From the NCBI GenBank assembly GCA_031290955.1, contig JAISLJ010000111.1, positions 1 through 6,294 of the forward strand: a stretch of 6,294 nt of DNA, written 5' to 3'. The notes below the pieces were generated by a model that searched no databases, was not told the origin of the DNA, and saw nothing but the letters and a program-made list of their open reading frames with translations. The DNA is from Zoogloeaceae bacterium. GTDB taxonomy: Bacteria > Pseudomonadota > Gammaproteobacteria > Burkholderiales > Rhodocyclaceae. This document shows positions 1 to 5,733 of the stretch, one piece after another. Within the stretch, counting starts at the first letter, position 1; each line of letters begins with the position of its first letter. A program made the translations under genes and the position numbers.

Positions 1-56
1 TCTTTTTTGGCCGCAAGTATCCTTTTCCTCAGATCATTCGATAGCGGTGCCGACAT
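1..56 (-). CDS. IS630-like transposase, N-terminal fragment cut by window edge
   Basis: Only the first 18 codons are in the window. They read MSAPLSNDLRKRILAAKK, which has the form of the N-terminus of IS630-family transposases (a 'PLS-DLR-R' opening that leads into a helix-turn-helix DNA-binding domain). The start is supported by a strong ribosome-binding site, AAAGGAGG at 62-69 on the minus strand, five bases before the ATG. The catalytic DDE domain would lie beyond the left edge, so intactness cannot be judged. It differs in sequence from the transposase at the right edge, so the two are probably different elements. The family call rests on a short stretch recalled from memory; another HTH protein is possible. 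Confidence 0.6.
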   Translation of the reverse strand, partial: MSAPLSNDLRKRILAAKK

Positions 57-187
57 CTCTTCCTCCTTTCTCTTCCTACCCTGTATTATGCGCCTCGTTT
101 TATTGAACTGCTCTAAAAGGCAAGAATTAATGTATAAAAATAAGCGAACGCATGTTTATGATCTGTATTGGAAAATGATAAATATAC
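57..187. other. AT-rich intergenic DNA between transposase and small ORF
   Basis: This stretch is clearly poorer in GC than the genes to its right. On the minus strand it holds the ribosome-binding site of the edge transposase and a possible -10 hexamer CATAAT about 35 bases before that start, but no good -35 box at the right distance. One end of the insertion sequence should lie here, yet no terminal inverted repeat can be assigned because the other end is outside the window. No terminator hairpin or RNA gene was seen. Confidence 0.4.
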
Positions 188-406
188 TTAGTAGGTCTGT
201 ATCACGCAAACAAGGATTGCTTTTGTATCATGCAATGATTCGTCATCAACCGTGTCGTTCAAGTTGATGAAAAGATCAATGCCATCTCCACGGCAGTTCT
301 CGACGCAAGGTATTTTTTTCAACCAAGAGAAGAATGATACTTCGTCATTCGTCGAATAATAAGGAGTGGCACGTACAACAAGTTGCATTTTCGAGGAGAC
401 GCTCAT
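188..406 (-). CDS. Small AT-rich protein of unknown function, directly after rbgA
   Basis: This 72-residue ORF starts at the ATG that abuts the rbgA stop codon (TGAATG), an arrangement compatible with translational coupling. An internal ATG at 388 (MQLVVRATPYY...) is an alternative start; neither has a strong ribosome-binding site of its own. The product has no signal peptide or membrane segment. It looks like a small alpha/beta protein: a hydrophobic strand (QLVVRAT), an aromatic helix (FFSWLKKIPCV), a second strand (DLFINL) and an acidic helix (DDESLHDTKAIL). This regular pattern argues for real coding. I have the impression of similar small hypothetical proteins but cannot name a family. 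Its base composition is far below that of rbgA, suggesting a different origin. The end may be frameshifted, because the frame two bases on (+2) continues with a plausible hydrophobic tail. Confidence 0.5.
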   Translation of the reverse strand: MSVSSKMQLVVRATPYYSTNDEVSFFSWLKKIPCVENCRGDGIDLFINLNDTVDDESLHDTKAILVCVIQTY

Positions 407-1312
407 TCAAATATCCGCGTGTGGCGGGGGCAGGCGCTCCGCCGGGAAATCCGCGGGACGCTCCAGACTGATGCGGCCCAATGCGCCGCTGCGGTAATCG
501 GTGAGGAGGATGCGGGCTGCTTTTTCGAGGTCTGGCGCGTGTTCCTGCGTCCGGCGCTTCAGGCGACAGCCGCGTTTTTCGGCGATGGCCTCCAGCAACG
601 CCGGGCCATCCATGCCGCGCACATCGAAGCCATAGCGGCCCGCGAGGTTTTCCGCGTAGCGGGCCAGCAGCAGTTCCCCCAGGAAGGCGGCGACTTCCTC
701 CTCGATCATGGCGTTGATCCCGATCGCGTGACTCGCCGCCAGCATGAGGCCGTCGGCATCGCGCTCGATCTTGGGCCACATGAGGCCGGGCGTGTCGGTA
801 AGCGTCATGCCCTCTCCCAAATCCAGCGTCTGCTGGTTGCGGGTGATGGCCGGTTCGTCGCCCACCGCCGCCACTCGTCTTTTGCAAAGCGCGTTCATCA
901 GGGTGGATTTGCCGACATTGGGAATCCCCATAATCATCATGCGCAGGGGCTTGGCAAGGTCGTTGCGATGCGGCGCAAGTGTCCGGCACAAGGCGGGGAT
1001 CCGCTGGAGGGGCGTAAACGCGGAATCGACTTTTCCGGGGCGGCAGGAGACGGCAATGGCCTTCACGCCGGGCTGGCGCTCATAGAAGGCGAGCCAGGCG
1101 CGGGTGATGGCGGCATCGGCGAGATCGGCCTTGTTCAGCACCTTGAGCGAGGGACGCTGGCGAAAGGCGCGCAAGGCCCGGATCATGGGATTGGCGCTTG
1201 CCTCCGGCAGGCGGGCATCCAGGATCTCGATGACCACGTCGATCCGCGCCAACGTCTCGGCCACCTTCTTGCGGGCGGCATTCATGTGGCCGGGAAACCA
1301 TTGCAGGGACAT
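407..1312 (-). CDS. rbgA: Ribosome biogenesis GTPase YlqF/RbgA
   Basis: A 301-residue circularly permuted GTPase of the YlqF/RbgA family, which acts in the cytoplasm late in assembly of the large ribosomal subunit. The family's WFPGHM motif is at residues 5-10 and DARLP at 32-36. The GTPase motifs come in the permuted order: G4 NKAD (60-63), G5-like AVSC (87-90), G1 GIPNVGKST (129-137), a G2 threonine near 157, then G3 DTPG (173-176). A roughly 110-residue C-terminal region follows, as expected for the RNA-binding part. The length is slightly above the B. subtilis protein (about 282). The start at 1312 puts WFPGHM at the extreme N-terminus, as is usual. The ribosome-binding site is weak. It has its own promoter and is separated by 153 bases from znuB, so it is probably not part of the metal operon. 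Confidence 0.95.
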   Translation of the reverse strand: MSLQWFPGHMNAARKKVAETLARIDVVIEILDARLPEASANPMIRALRAFRQRPSLKVLNKADLADAAITRAWLAFYERQPGVKAIAVSCRPGKVDSAFTPLQRIPALCRTLAPHRNDLAKPLRMMIMGIPNVGKSTLMNALCKRRVAAVGDEPAITRNQQTLDLGEGMTLTDTPGLMWPKIERDADGLMLAASHAIGINAMIEEEVAAFLGELLLARYAENLAGRYGFDVRGMDGPALLEAIAEKRGCRLKRRTQEHAPDLEKAARILLTDYRSGALGRISLERPADFPAERLPPPHADI

Positions 1313-1339
1313 GAGAGGCTCGAAAATTCACAAGCGCCG

Positions 1340-1369
1340 ATTATCGCATCCCTTGCCCGCGCACCTCAA
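1340..1369 (-). promoter_or_regulatory. Predicted sigma-70 promoter of rbgA
   Basis: On the minus strand a -35 hexamer TTGAGG (1364-1369) and a -10 hexamer GATAAT (1340-1345, five of six matches to consensus) are separated by 18 bases. Transcription would start near 1333, about 20 bases before the rbgA ATG. The 153-base gap between znuB and rbgA holds nothing else convincing. A small imperfect hairpin near 1418-1432 lacks a T-run, so I do not call it a terminator. Confidence 0.55.
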
Positions 1370-1465
1370 ACCTTCGTCGCGGCGAAATGAAGCAAGGAAT
1401 CTTGATCTGGCGTGTTCGGGAAGAATTTCCGTCTGCAAGATGGCACAGCGCCCAAGCTTTCGTTC

Positions 1466-2263
1466 TCAGTTCTCCGTCCCCCGCTTCCCGAACGACAGCA
1501 GCAAAAATGCTGTCAGGGTGAGTGTGAGGGCGAGGATTGGGCCGAAGGGTTGGTCATTGTAGAGCGCCAGGACAAAGGCCAGAGAGTAGGTCAAGAAACC
1601 CAGGAGGGGAGCGATGAACAACGCCTTTCGCCAGGAGGGAGCCAAGACGAAGGCCAGCCAGGGAGGGATAAAGACCAGGGCAAACGCGCCCATGACGCCC
1701 AGGCACATGACCGCCAGCGCCAGGGAAGCCGCCACGAGAAGGTCGAAGCCGATCCGCGCAGGCCAGGCGGGCATGCCACGCGCCAGGAAGAGCACGGGAT
1801 GCAGGGACAACAGCAGGAGCGCCCATCCTGTCCGGCGCAGGTAGGCCACGCCCAGCGCCAGCATGACAAACGCCGCGCCCAGCATCTCGCGGCTGACGAA
1901 ATAGAGCTGTCCCTCAAAGAGCGCCGCCCCCAGACCTTCCACGGCGGGCAGGTTGGCGGCCAGCAGCAGGCTCGCGCTCCAGCCCAAGAGAAACAGCAAG
2001 GGGAAAAGGCCCGCGCCCGGCTGCCATCGTTCCAGCCGGGGTTTGCATCCTGCGGCCATCAGGCTTGCGGCAAGGCCGCCCAAAAGGGTGGGGATTCCCA
2101 GCGCCAGCGCGCCCAAAGCGCCCGCCGCCCCGATCTGTCCGTAGGCCAGAGCCGCCCAGGATTCGCCGCGCAAGCGCAGGTAAAGCCCCAGCAGCGGCAA
2201 AAGGAGCGCAAGCGCCGCACCCGTGAGACAGGGACGCCAGAACAATTCCAGTTGCAATTCCAT
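1466..2263 (-). CDS. znuB: Zinc-type ABC transporter permease (ABC-3 family, ZnuB-like)
   Basis: A 265-residue, very hydrophobic inner-membrane protein that would form the channel of the metal importer. Its length fits the ZnuB/ABC-3 permease family (about 260). Many membrane segments are visible, among them residues around LTGAALALLLPLLGLYL, the Gly/Ala-rich AAGALGALALG, LFPLLFLLGW, AFVMLALGVAYL, LALAVMCLGVMGAFALVF, and the final LTLTLTAFLLLSF. The ATG at 2263 is chosen because sequence upstream in the same frame is not membrane-like and would run into znuC. The SD-like sequence is weak (GGGA about seven bases upstream). The ATG overlaps the stop codon of a small out-of-phase ORF (TGATG), which may couple its translation. 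It is the last gene of the operon; zinc rather than manganese is inferred from family and context only. Confidence 0.9.
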   Translation of the reverse strand: MELQLELFWRPCLTGAALALLLPLLGLYLRLRGESWAALAYGQIGAAGALGALALGIPTLLGGLAASLMAAGCKPRLERWQPGAGLFPLLFLLGWSASLLLAANLPAVEGLGAALFEGQLYFVSREMLGAAFVMLALGVAYLRRTGWALLLLSLHPVLFLARGMPAWPARIGFDLLVAASLALAVMCLGVMGAFALVFIPPWLAFVLAPSWRKALFIAPLLGFLTYSLAFVLALYNDQPFGPILALTLTLTAFLLLSFGKRGTEN

Positions 2264-2381
2264 CACAGCATCCCGCGGATGACGATTCTGCGGACAGTAC
2301 TTTTGCCTCGTGCCGCACGGGAAGCGATTTTTCTCCTCATCTGCAACAAACTCCGCTTGGAAAGCGTCCCCGCGCGGGGGA
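2264..2381 (-). other. znuC-znuB spacer with a possible basic 39-46 residue reading frame
   Basis: The gap is unusually long for neighbours in such an operon. On the minus strand an ATG at 2403, inside the end of znuC, opens a 46-codon frame that crosses the gap and ends in TGATG, sharing its last base with the znuB start. GGAG lies eight bases before that ATG. The predicted peptide has nine arginines, three lysines and no acidic residue, and resembles nothing I know. It could be a translated leader that couples znuB to upstream translation, or a chance frame. A GC-rich palindrome (ccccgcgcgggg, 2368-2379) sits just after the znuC stop. It has no T-run and is not a normal terminator. Confidence 0.25.
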
Positions 2382-2969
2382 TCACGGGCGTGGATTGGAA
2401 CATGGGCACGGCTCCACAGCGATTGCGCGGTCGCAACAGTCGCGCAAGAAATCCGGGGCGTGGCTGACGAGCAGGATGCCCGCACCCGCCTTCGCCCGTT
2501 GGCGCAGAGCGGGGCGCAGGTGCGCGATGCCCGCCTGGTCGAGATGATTGGCGGGTTCGTCCAGGAACAGGAGTTCTGCGGGCGTCTGCAAGACCGACCA
2601 AAGCGCCAGATATTGGCGCTGCCCGCCAGAGAGTCGATCCAGACGCTGGTCGAGGCAATTGGAAAGCCAGGGCGGCAGGCCCGCGGGCGAAGCCTGCGTG
2701 AGCGCCAGGAGTTCCTTGCCGGAGAGCGGCAGCCCCGCGATGGGCGGTCGCGCCTGCGTTAAAAACCCGAGACGCGCCTTGGGATTCTTCACGCAGCGAC
2801 CGGAAAAGATCTGGCCTATGCCCGCCAGCGCCATGAGCAGGGTGCTCTTGCCCGCCCCGTTCGGGCCGGTGAGCGCGAGGATTTCGCCTGGTTCCAGGCA
2901 AAAGCTGATGGGCCGGATTGCGGGTTGTCGCCAACCGGCCACCAGTGCTTCGACTTCCAGCACGCTCAC
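2382..2969 (-). CDS. znuC: Zinc-type ABC transporter ATP-binding protein (ZnuC-like)
   Basis: A 195-residue ABC ATPase that would power metal import through the permease encoded downstream. All nucleotide-binding motifs are present: Walker A GPNGAGKST (35-43), Q-loop glutamine 72, signature LSGGQ (113-117), Walker B LLFLDEP (133-139), D-loop NHLD (141-144) and switch histidine 170. It starts with GTG, and GTGA overlaps the stop of znuA by four bases, indicating tight translational coupling. It is shorter than E. coli ZnuC (about 250) because it ends soon after the switch region and lacks the C-terminal extension. The core is complete, so it is probably functional. Assignment to metal transport comes mainly from its neighbours. 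Confidence 0.9.
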   Translation of the reverse strand: MSVLEVEALVAGWRQPAIRPISFCLEPGEILALTGPNGAGKSTLLMALAGIGQIFSGRCVKNPKARLGFLTQARPPIAGLPLSGKELLALTQASPAGLPPWLSNCLDQRLDRLSGGQRQYLALWSVLQTPAELLFLDEPANHLDQAGIAHLRPALRQRAKAGAGILLVSHAPDFLRDCCDRAIAVEPCPCSNPRP

Positions 2970-3874
2970 CGGGCCGCGCCTTTCAGGGCCGCGATTGTCG
3001 CCTCGAAAAGGCCGAACAAATCCCGCGCTTCCGGCGTACCCCCAACGGTGTAGGGCAAGGTCAAGAGCGGGATGCCGGTCTGTTCGGAAACCCAGCGCCC
3101 GGCGGCGTCGTTCTGGTAGGCGGCGCGCAGGATCAGCGCGGCGGGCGCGGCCTTCTGTCCGGCGACGATCCGGCTCAGATGCCCGCTGCCCGGCTCGATG
3201 CCGGGCTTGGGTTCCAGTTCCCCGACATTTTCCAGTCCCAGCCAGTACGCCAGGTAATTGAACGAGCGGTGGATCTGGAGAACGCGCAAGCCTTTCAGGC
3301 GCTTGCCCTCTTCCTCCCAGCGCCGCAAGGCCGCCTGCCAGCGTTCCTGGAAGCGTTCCAGATTGGCCCGGTAGGCGTTTGCCCCGGCGGGATCGATCCG
3401 GACGAGGCGTTCGGCCAGCGCCTGGGCAACCGGCGGAATGTTGCGCGGATCGAGATGGAAATGCGGGTCGCCCGCCGGATGCACATCGCCCATGGAACGA
3501 TCGACCACTTGCGGCACGTCGCGCAGGCGCACCACGCTTGCCGCTTCCAGATGCCCCGCTTGCCCCGGCAGGATGCGCTCATTGCCGGATTCCCGCAGCA
3601 GGACGGGCAGCCAGCCGATTTCCAGATCCGCGCCCGTGGCGACCAGAAGTTGCGCCGCGCGGGCGCGGGCGATCAGGGAAGGCCGCGCTTCGATGTGATG
3701 CGGGTCTTGCAGGGCGCTGGTCGCGGTAAACACCGTCACCCGCTCGCCGCCGATTTCCTGCGCCAGCGCGCCCCATTCGGGCACGGTGGCAAACACACTG
3801 ACCGCCGCCAGAACCGGGCCGGAGAGGAAGAAGAACAGGCTGGGGAAGCCAAGGCGAAAAAGCCATTTTTGCAT
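2966..3874 (-). CDS. znuA: Periplasmic metal-binding protein (ZnuA/TroA family)
   Basis: A 302-residue substrate-binding protein of the cluster A-I (ZnuA/TroA) family that captures a divalent metal in the periplasm and delivers it to the ABC permease. Residues 1-23 form a signal peptide (basic start, hydrophobic core, cleavage after VLA). Likely metal ligands are His59 in DPHH, His138 in DPHFHLDP and His202 in the QIHRSFNYL segment. EPKPGIEPGSGHL (221-233) is the usual family signature. A fourth acidic ligand is not obvious at the usual place; the C-terminal TLPYTVGG has no Asp, though Asp285 follows. The long His/Asp-rich loop of classical ZnuA is reduced to a short stretch near 125-140. The ATG at 3874 follows an AGGAG ribosome-binding site that overlaps the stop of the barrel gene. 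Confidence 0.92.
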   Translation of the reverse strand: MQKWLFRLGFPSLFFFLSGPVLAAVSVFATVPEWGALAQEIGGERVTVFTATSALQDPHHIEARPSLIARARAAQLLVATGADLEIGWLPVLLRESGNERILPGQAGHLEAASVVRLRDVPQVVDRSMGDVHPAGDPHFHLDPRNIPPVAQALAERLVRIDPAGANAYRANLERFQERWQAALRRWEEEGKRLKGLRVLQIHRSFNYLAYWLGLENVGELEPKPGIEPGSGHLSRIVAGQKAAPAALILRAAYQNDAAGRWVSEQTGIPLLTLPYTVGGTPEARDLFGLFEATIAALKGAAR

Positions 3875-3883
3875 GCGCGTCTC

Positions 3884-5293
3884 CTAGAACTTGTGCGCGC
3901 CGTGGCTGCCCAGGCTCATGATGTATTGCAGCGTCACCTGATTGTCGGTGATGCCCGGCAAGGAACGATCCCGCGCAAATTGCAGGCGCAGGCGGGAAAA
4001 TTCGCTCCAACTGTAATCCACCATGAGGGAGGCGCGGCGGGGCCGGTAGTCGAGCGCCTCGATTCCAGCCGGATTTTCGCCCAGGTTCTGGCTGCCGCTG
4101 TTCAGGCGGTCGTAGCGCAACCCGGCGCGCCAGTTGGGCGTGAATTGATAGACGCCCTGCACATAGTAGCCAGATTGGCGGGTGCGGTAGGCGGCCTCGC
4201 CCAGATCGTTGCCGTCTTCATCCTCCGCGCCGAGACGCCCATGCTCCCTGCGCTGGAAATATTCGGCCTGGAACTTGAAATTGCGGTTGCGCGGGTTGCC
4301 GTCCGGCGCCCACTTGTAGACGAAATCCGCCAGCCAGACCCGGCTCTTTCCCGAAAACGCGCCATGCGCCTCGCCGTACAGTTCCGATTCAAAATGGCTT
4401 TCCCGTCCGTCGGCCTGGGTGCGCAACCAGGAAAGGCCCGCCCGCCAGCTCTGGGAAGCGCCAATATCGCCGCCGACATGGGCGAAGAGGGCGTGGCTGT
4501 TGGCGCCGTTGCGATTGCGGTCGGAACCGGGAAAACGCTCGCCCCGTCCGGCCTCCGCGCCAAGCTCGATGAACAGATCCGTGGGCGCGACCCACTTCGC
4601 CTGCACGCCGTCCTGGATGTAGCCGTGCTCGCCGAAGAGCGCCTGATACAGCAAAGGCTGCTCATAAAAATCCCACTGGTGGGCGTGCTGCTCGTTCTGG
4701 TAGCCGATGCCGGAAAAGAAGCGTCCCGCCTTCAGGCCCAGGCCATTGCCCAGGCCGAGCGTCTGGAACCAGGCTTCTTCCAGTTCTGCCTCGTTGTCGA
4801 TCAGGGCGATGGTGGTTTGCCCGCGAAAACGGTTGTCGATATTGGCGGCCAGCACCAGTTCCGTGTGATCCAGCGTAAAGCCACGCTTGTGTCCCGCGTC
4901 ATGCCCCTCCTCGCCATGATCGTGCCCGCCCGCGCGCACGAAGCCGCCGATCCCCGGTTCCGCCACTTTTTTGCGCGCCTTGTAAGCGCCCTGGAGAATC
5001 AGGGAGATTTCCGGGTTGAAGGCGGTCGCGCCGCCCTGCGCTGCAGTCGTTGCCCGCGCCGTTGCCGGGGCGGCTCCGGCTGGCAGGCTCGATTGGCCCT
5101 GCGCCGGATGTCCGGCCCTGGTTTCGGCCAGTTGCGCTTCCAGCGCGGCGATTCGCTGCTCGTAGGTCGCCTTCATCTGGGCGATTTCCGCCCGCAATTC
5201 CGCCAGCCGGGCAGCGACTTCCCCGGCTTCGTCCGCCAGCGCCGGCCCACAGGCCATGAACGCCAGAGCGATCATCCATTTCTTGTGCTGCAT
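3884..5293 (-). CDS. Outer-membrane beta-barrel protein linked to metal uptake
   Basis: A 469-residue porin-like protein. The signal peptide covers residues 1-20 (cleavage ALA before DEAGE). An acidic/basic heptad region (21-60) predicts a periplasmic coiled coil, followed by a Pro/Ala/Thr linker (about 62-90). The rest has the alternating amphipathic strands of a barrel and ends in phenylalanine, as barrel proteins recognised by the assembly machinery do. FNPEISLILQGAY (92-104) and the LKAGRFFSGIGY region resemble a recurrent uncharacterised proteobacterial family. A His-rich segment (124-143, five His) at the start of the barrel could bind metal. The ATG at 5293 has AGGAG seven bases upstream and places the signal peptide at the N-terminus; an in-frame start at 5326 does neither. 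Nine bases separate it from znuA. It is probably a zinc-responsive pore or metal collector, not a TonB receptor: no plug domain is seen. Confidence 0.85.
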   Translation of the reverse strand: MQHKKWMIALAFMACGPALADEAGEVAARLAELRAEIAQMKATYEQRIAALEAQLAETRAGHPAQGQSSLPAGAAPATARATTAAQGGATAFNPEISLILQGAYKARKKVAEPGIGGFVRAGGHDHGEEGHDAGHKRGFTLDHTELVLAANIDNRFRGQTTIALIDNEAELEEAWFQTLGLGNGLGLKAGRFFSGIGYQNEQHAHQWDFYEQPLLYQALFGEHGYIQDGVQAKWVAPTDLFIELGAEAGRGERFPGSDRNRNGANSHALFAHVGGDIGASQSWRAGLSWLRTQADGRESHFESELYGEAHGAFSGKSRVWLADFVYKWAPDGNPRNRNFKFQAEYFQRREHGRLGAEDEDGNDLGEAAYRTRQSGYYVQGVYQFTPNWRAGLRYDRLNSGSQNLGENPAGIEALDYRPRRASLMVDYSWSEFSRLRLQFARDRSLPGITDNQVTLQYIMSLGSHGAHKF

Positions 5294-5322
5294 GATATTG
5301 CTCCTGAAAAAAACAAATCTCG

Positions 5323-5348
5323 CCACGGGACGAAAAAATCCCTTGTGG
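5323..5348 (-). promoter_or_regulatory. Hairpin in leader between small membrane protein gene and barrel gene
   Basis: In minus-strand RNA, CCAC-AA-GGGA pairs with TCCC-GTGG around an eight-base T-rich loop, giving an eight-pair stem with a two-base bulge. A run of seven T (T8 is broken by a G) lies about ten bases further on, just before the AGGAG of the barrel gene. The distance is too long for a standard terminator. It could be a processing or attenuation structure that sets the ratio of the first gene to the rest of the operon. Function is unproven. Confidence 0.3.
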
Positions 5349-5377
5349 CATCGAAAGACAAACGTGGGAAGAAAGTT

Positions 5378-5662
5378 TCAGGAGAAAAATGGCGGCCCGC
5401 GCTGGCGAGCCGGAAGCGGAACGGCATCCGGGGAGGAAAGAAACCCGCCCTGTGGCGGCGGCGCGGCAGCATCTTCCGGAAGCGCCACGAGGTCGGGCGG
5501 CAAGGCCGTGCCCTGCTGCTCTGCCGCAAGACAAAGGACACAGGAAGCTCCGGCCTCGTCACAATCGCCCAACGCATGCTCCAGCGCATGAGCAAGCAAC
5601 AACGCCTGCGCCGCAAGGAACAGGAAGACGAGCAATGGCAAGACGAAACAGCGACGCTTCAC
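5378..5662 (-). CDS. Small Cys/His membrane protein, first gene of the metal operon
   Basis: A 94-residue protein with a basic N-terminus and one strong hydrophobic segment (about 6-24), acting as a membrane anchor or uncleaved signal. After it come His25 and His29 (HALEH) and three cysteines in the pattern C-x6-C-x2-C (34, 41, 44), a possible metal or redox site facing the periplasm. The C-terminal half is rich in Pro and Ala and ends in an RGPPFF-like tail. The layout recalls DUF2946-type small proteins often found beside metal genes, but this is an impression and not a proven match. The GTG at 5662 is chosen because it places KRR before the hydrophobic segment and lies about 36 bases below the predicted transcription start; a TTG at 5695 lies almost on that start. 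It is 84 bases upstream of the barrel gene on the same strand. Confidence 0.65.
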   Translation of the reverse strand: MKRRCFVLPLLVFLFLAAQALLLAHALEHALGDCDEAGASCVLCLAAEQQGTALPPDLVALPEDAAAPPPQGGFLSSPDAVPLPARQRGPPFFS

Positions 5663-5704
5663 AACATGTTTCCATCCACGCCCGCAACCGGGCAACAGGC
5701 CGGA

Positions 5705-5733
5705 AGACTAGCGCGGTTTGCGCAAATGTTCAA
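5705..5733 (-). promoter_or_regulatory. Predicted promoter of the metal uptake operon
   Basis: On the minus strand a -35 hexamer TTGAAC (5728-5733) and a -10 hexamer TAGTCT (5705-5710) are exactly 17 bases apart. The -10 is weak, which suits a regulated promoter. Transcription would start near 5698. The leader opens with a perfect small hairpin, GCCCG-GTTG-CGGGC (5680-5693), and an 8-base palindrome AACATGTT (5663-5670) abuts the GTG start. The -35 box overlaps the stop codon of the truncated upstream gene, so little upstream control DNA remains. Confidence 0.45.
5717..5726. promoter_or_regulatory. Perfect palindrome TTTGCGCAAA in the promoter spacer, candidate operator
   Basis: This 10-base perfect inverted repeat lies wholly between the -35 and -10 hexamers, where a bound repressor would block polymerase. 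It does not match the AT-rich Zur box known from enterobacteria (TGTTATA-N-TATAACA type). If this operon is metal-repressed, this is the best-placed candidate site. A 10-base palindrome can also occur by chance. Confidence 0.3.

Noticed and set aside
7..267. 86-codon plus-strand frame at the left end
   Set aside because: It opposes the transposase start and the small minus-strand ORF, has no ribosome-binding site, and shows no domain pattern.
383..1390. 335-codon plus-strand frame opposite rbgA
   Set aside because: Antisense to a gene with all GTPase motifs; no recognisable domain or ribosome-binding site.
1313..1465. Terminator between znuB and rbgA
   Set aside because: Only short imperfect hairpins without a T-run are visible, so none is called.
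2368..2379. GC palindrome after znuC as a terminator
   Set aside because: No usable loop and no T-run after it; an internal terminator between znuC and znuB would also make little sense.
1412..2467. 351-codon plus-strand frame opposite znuB
   Set aside because: Low-complexity Gln/Arg/Gly-rich translation, the complement of a hydrophobic membrane gene.
5294..5326. Upstream start of the barrel gene at 5326
   Set aside because: It would put eleven extra residues before the signal peptide; AGGAG is placed for the ATG at 5293.
5663..5695. TTG start at 5695 for the small Cys/His protein
   Set aside because: It lies practically on the predicted transcription start and leaves no room for a ribosome-binding site; the GTG at 5662 gives a normal N-terminus.
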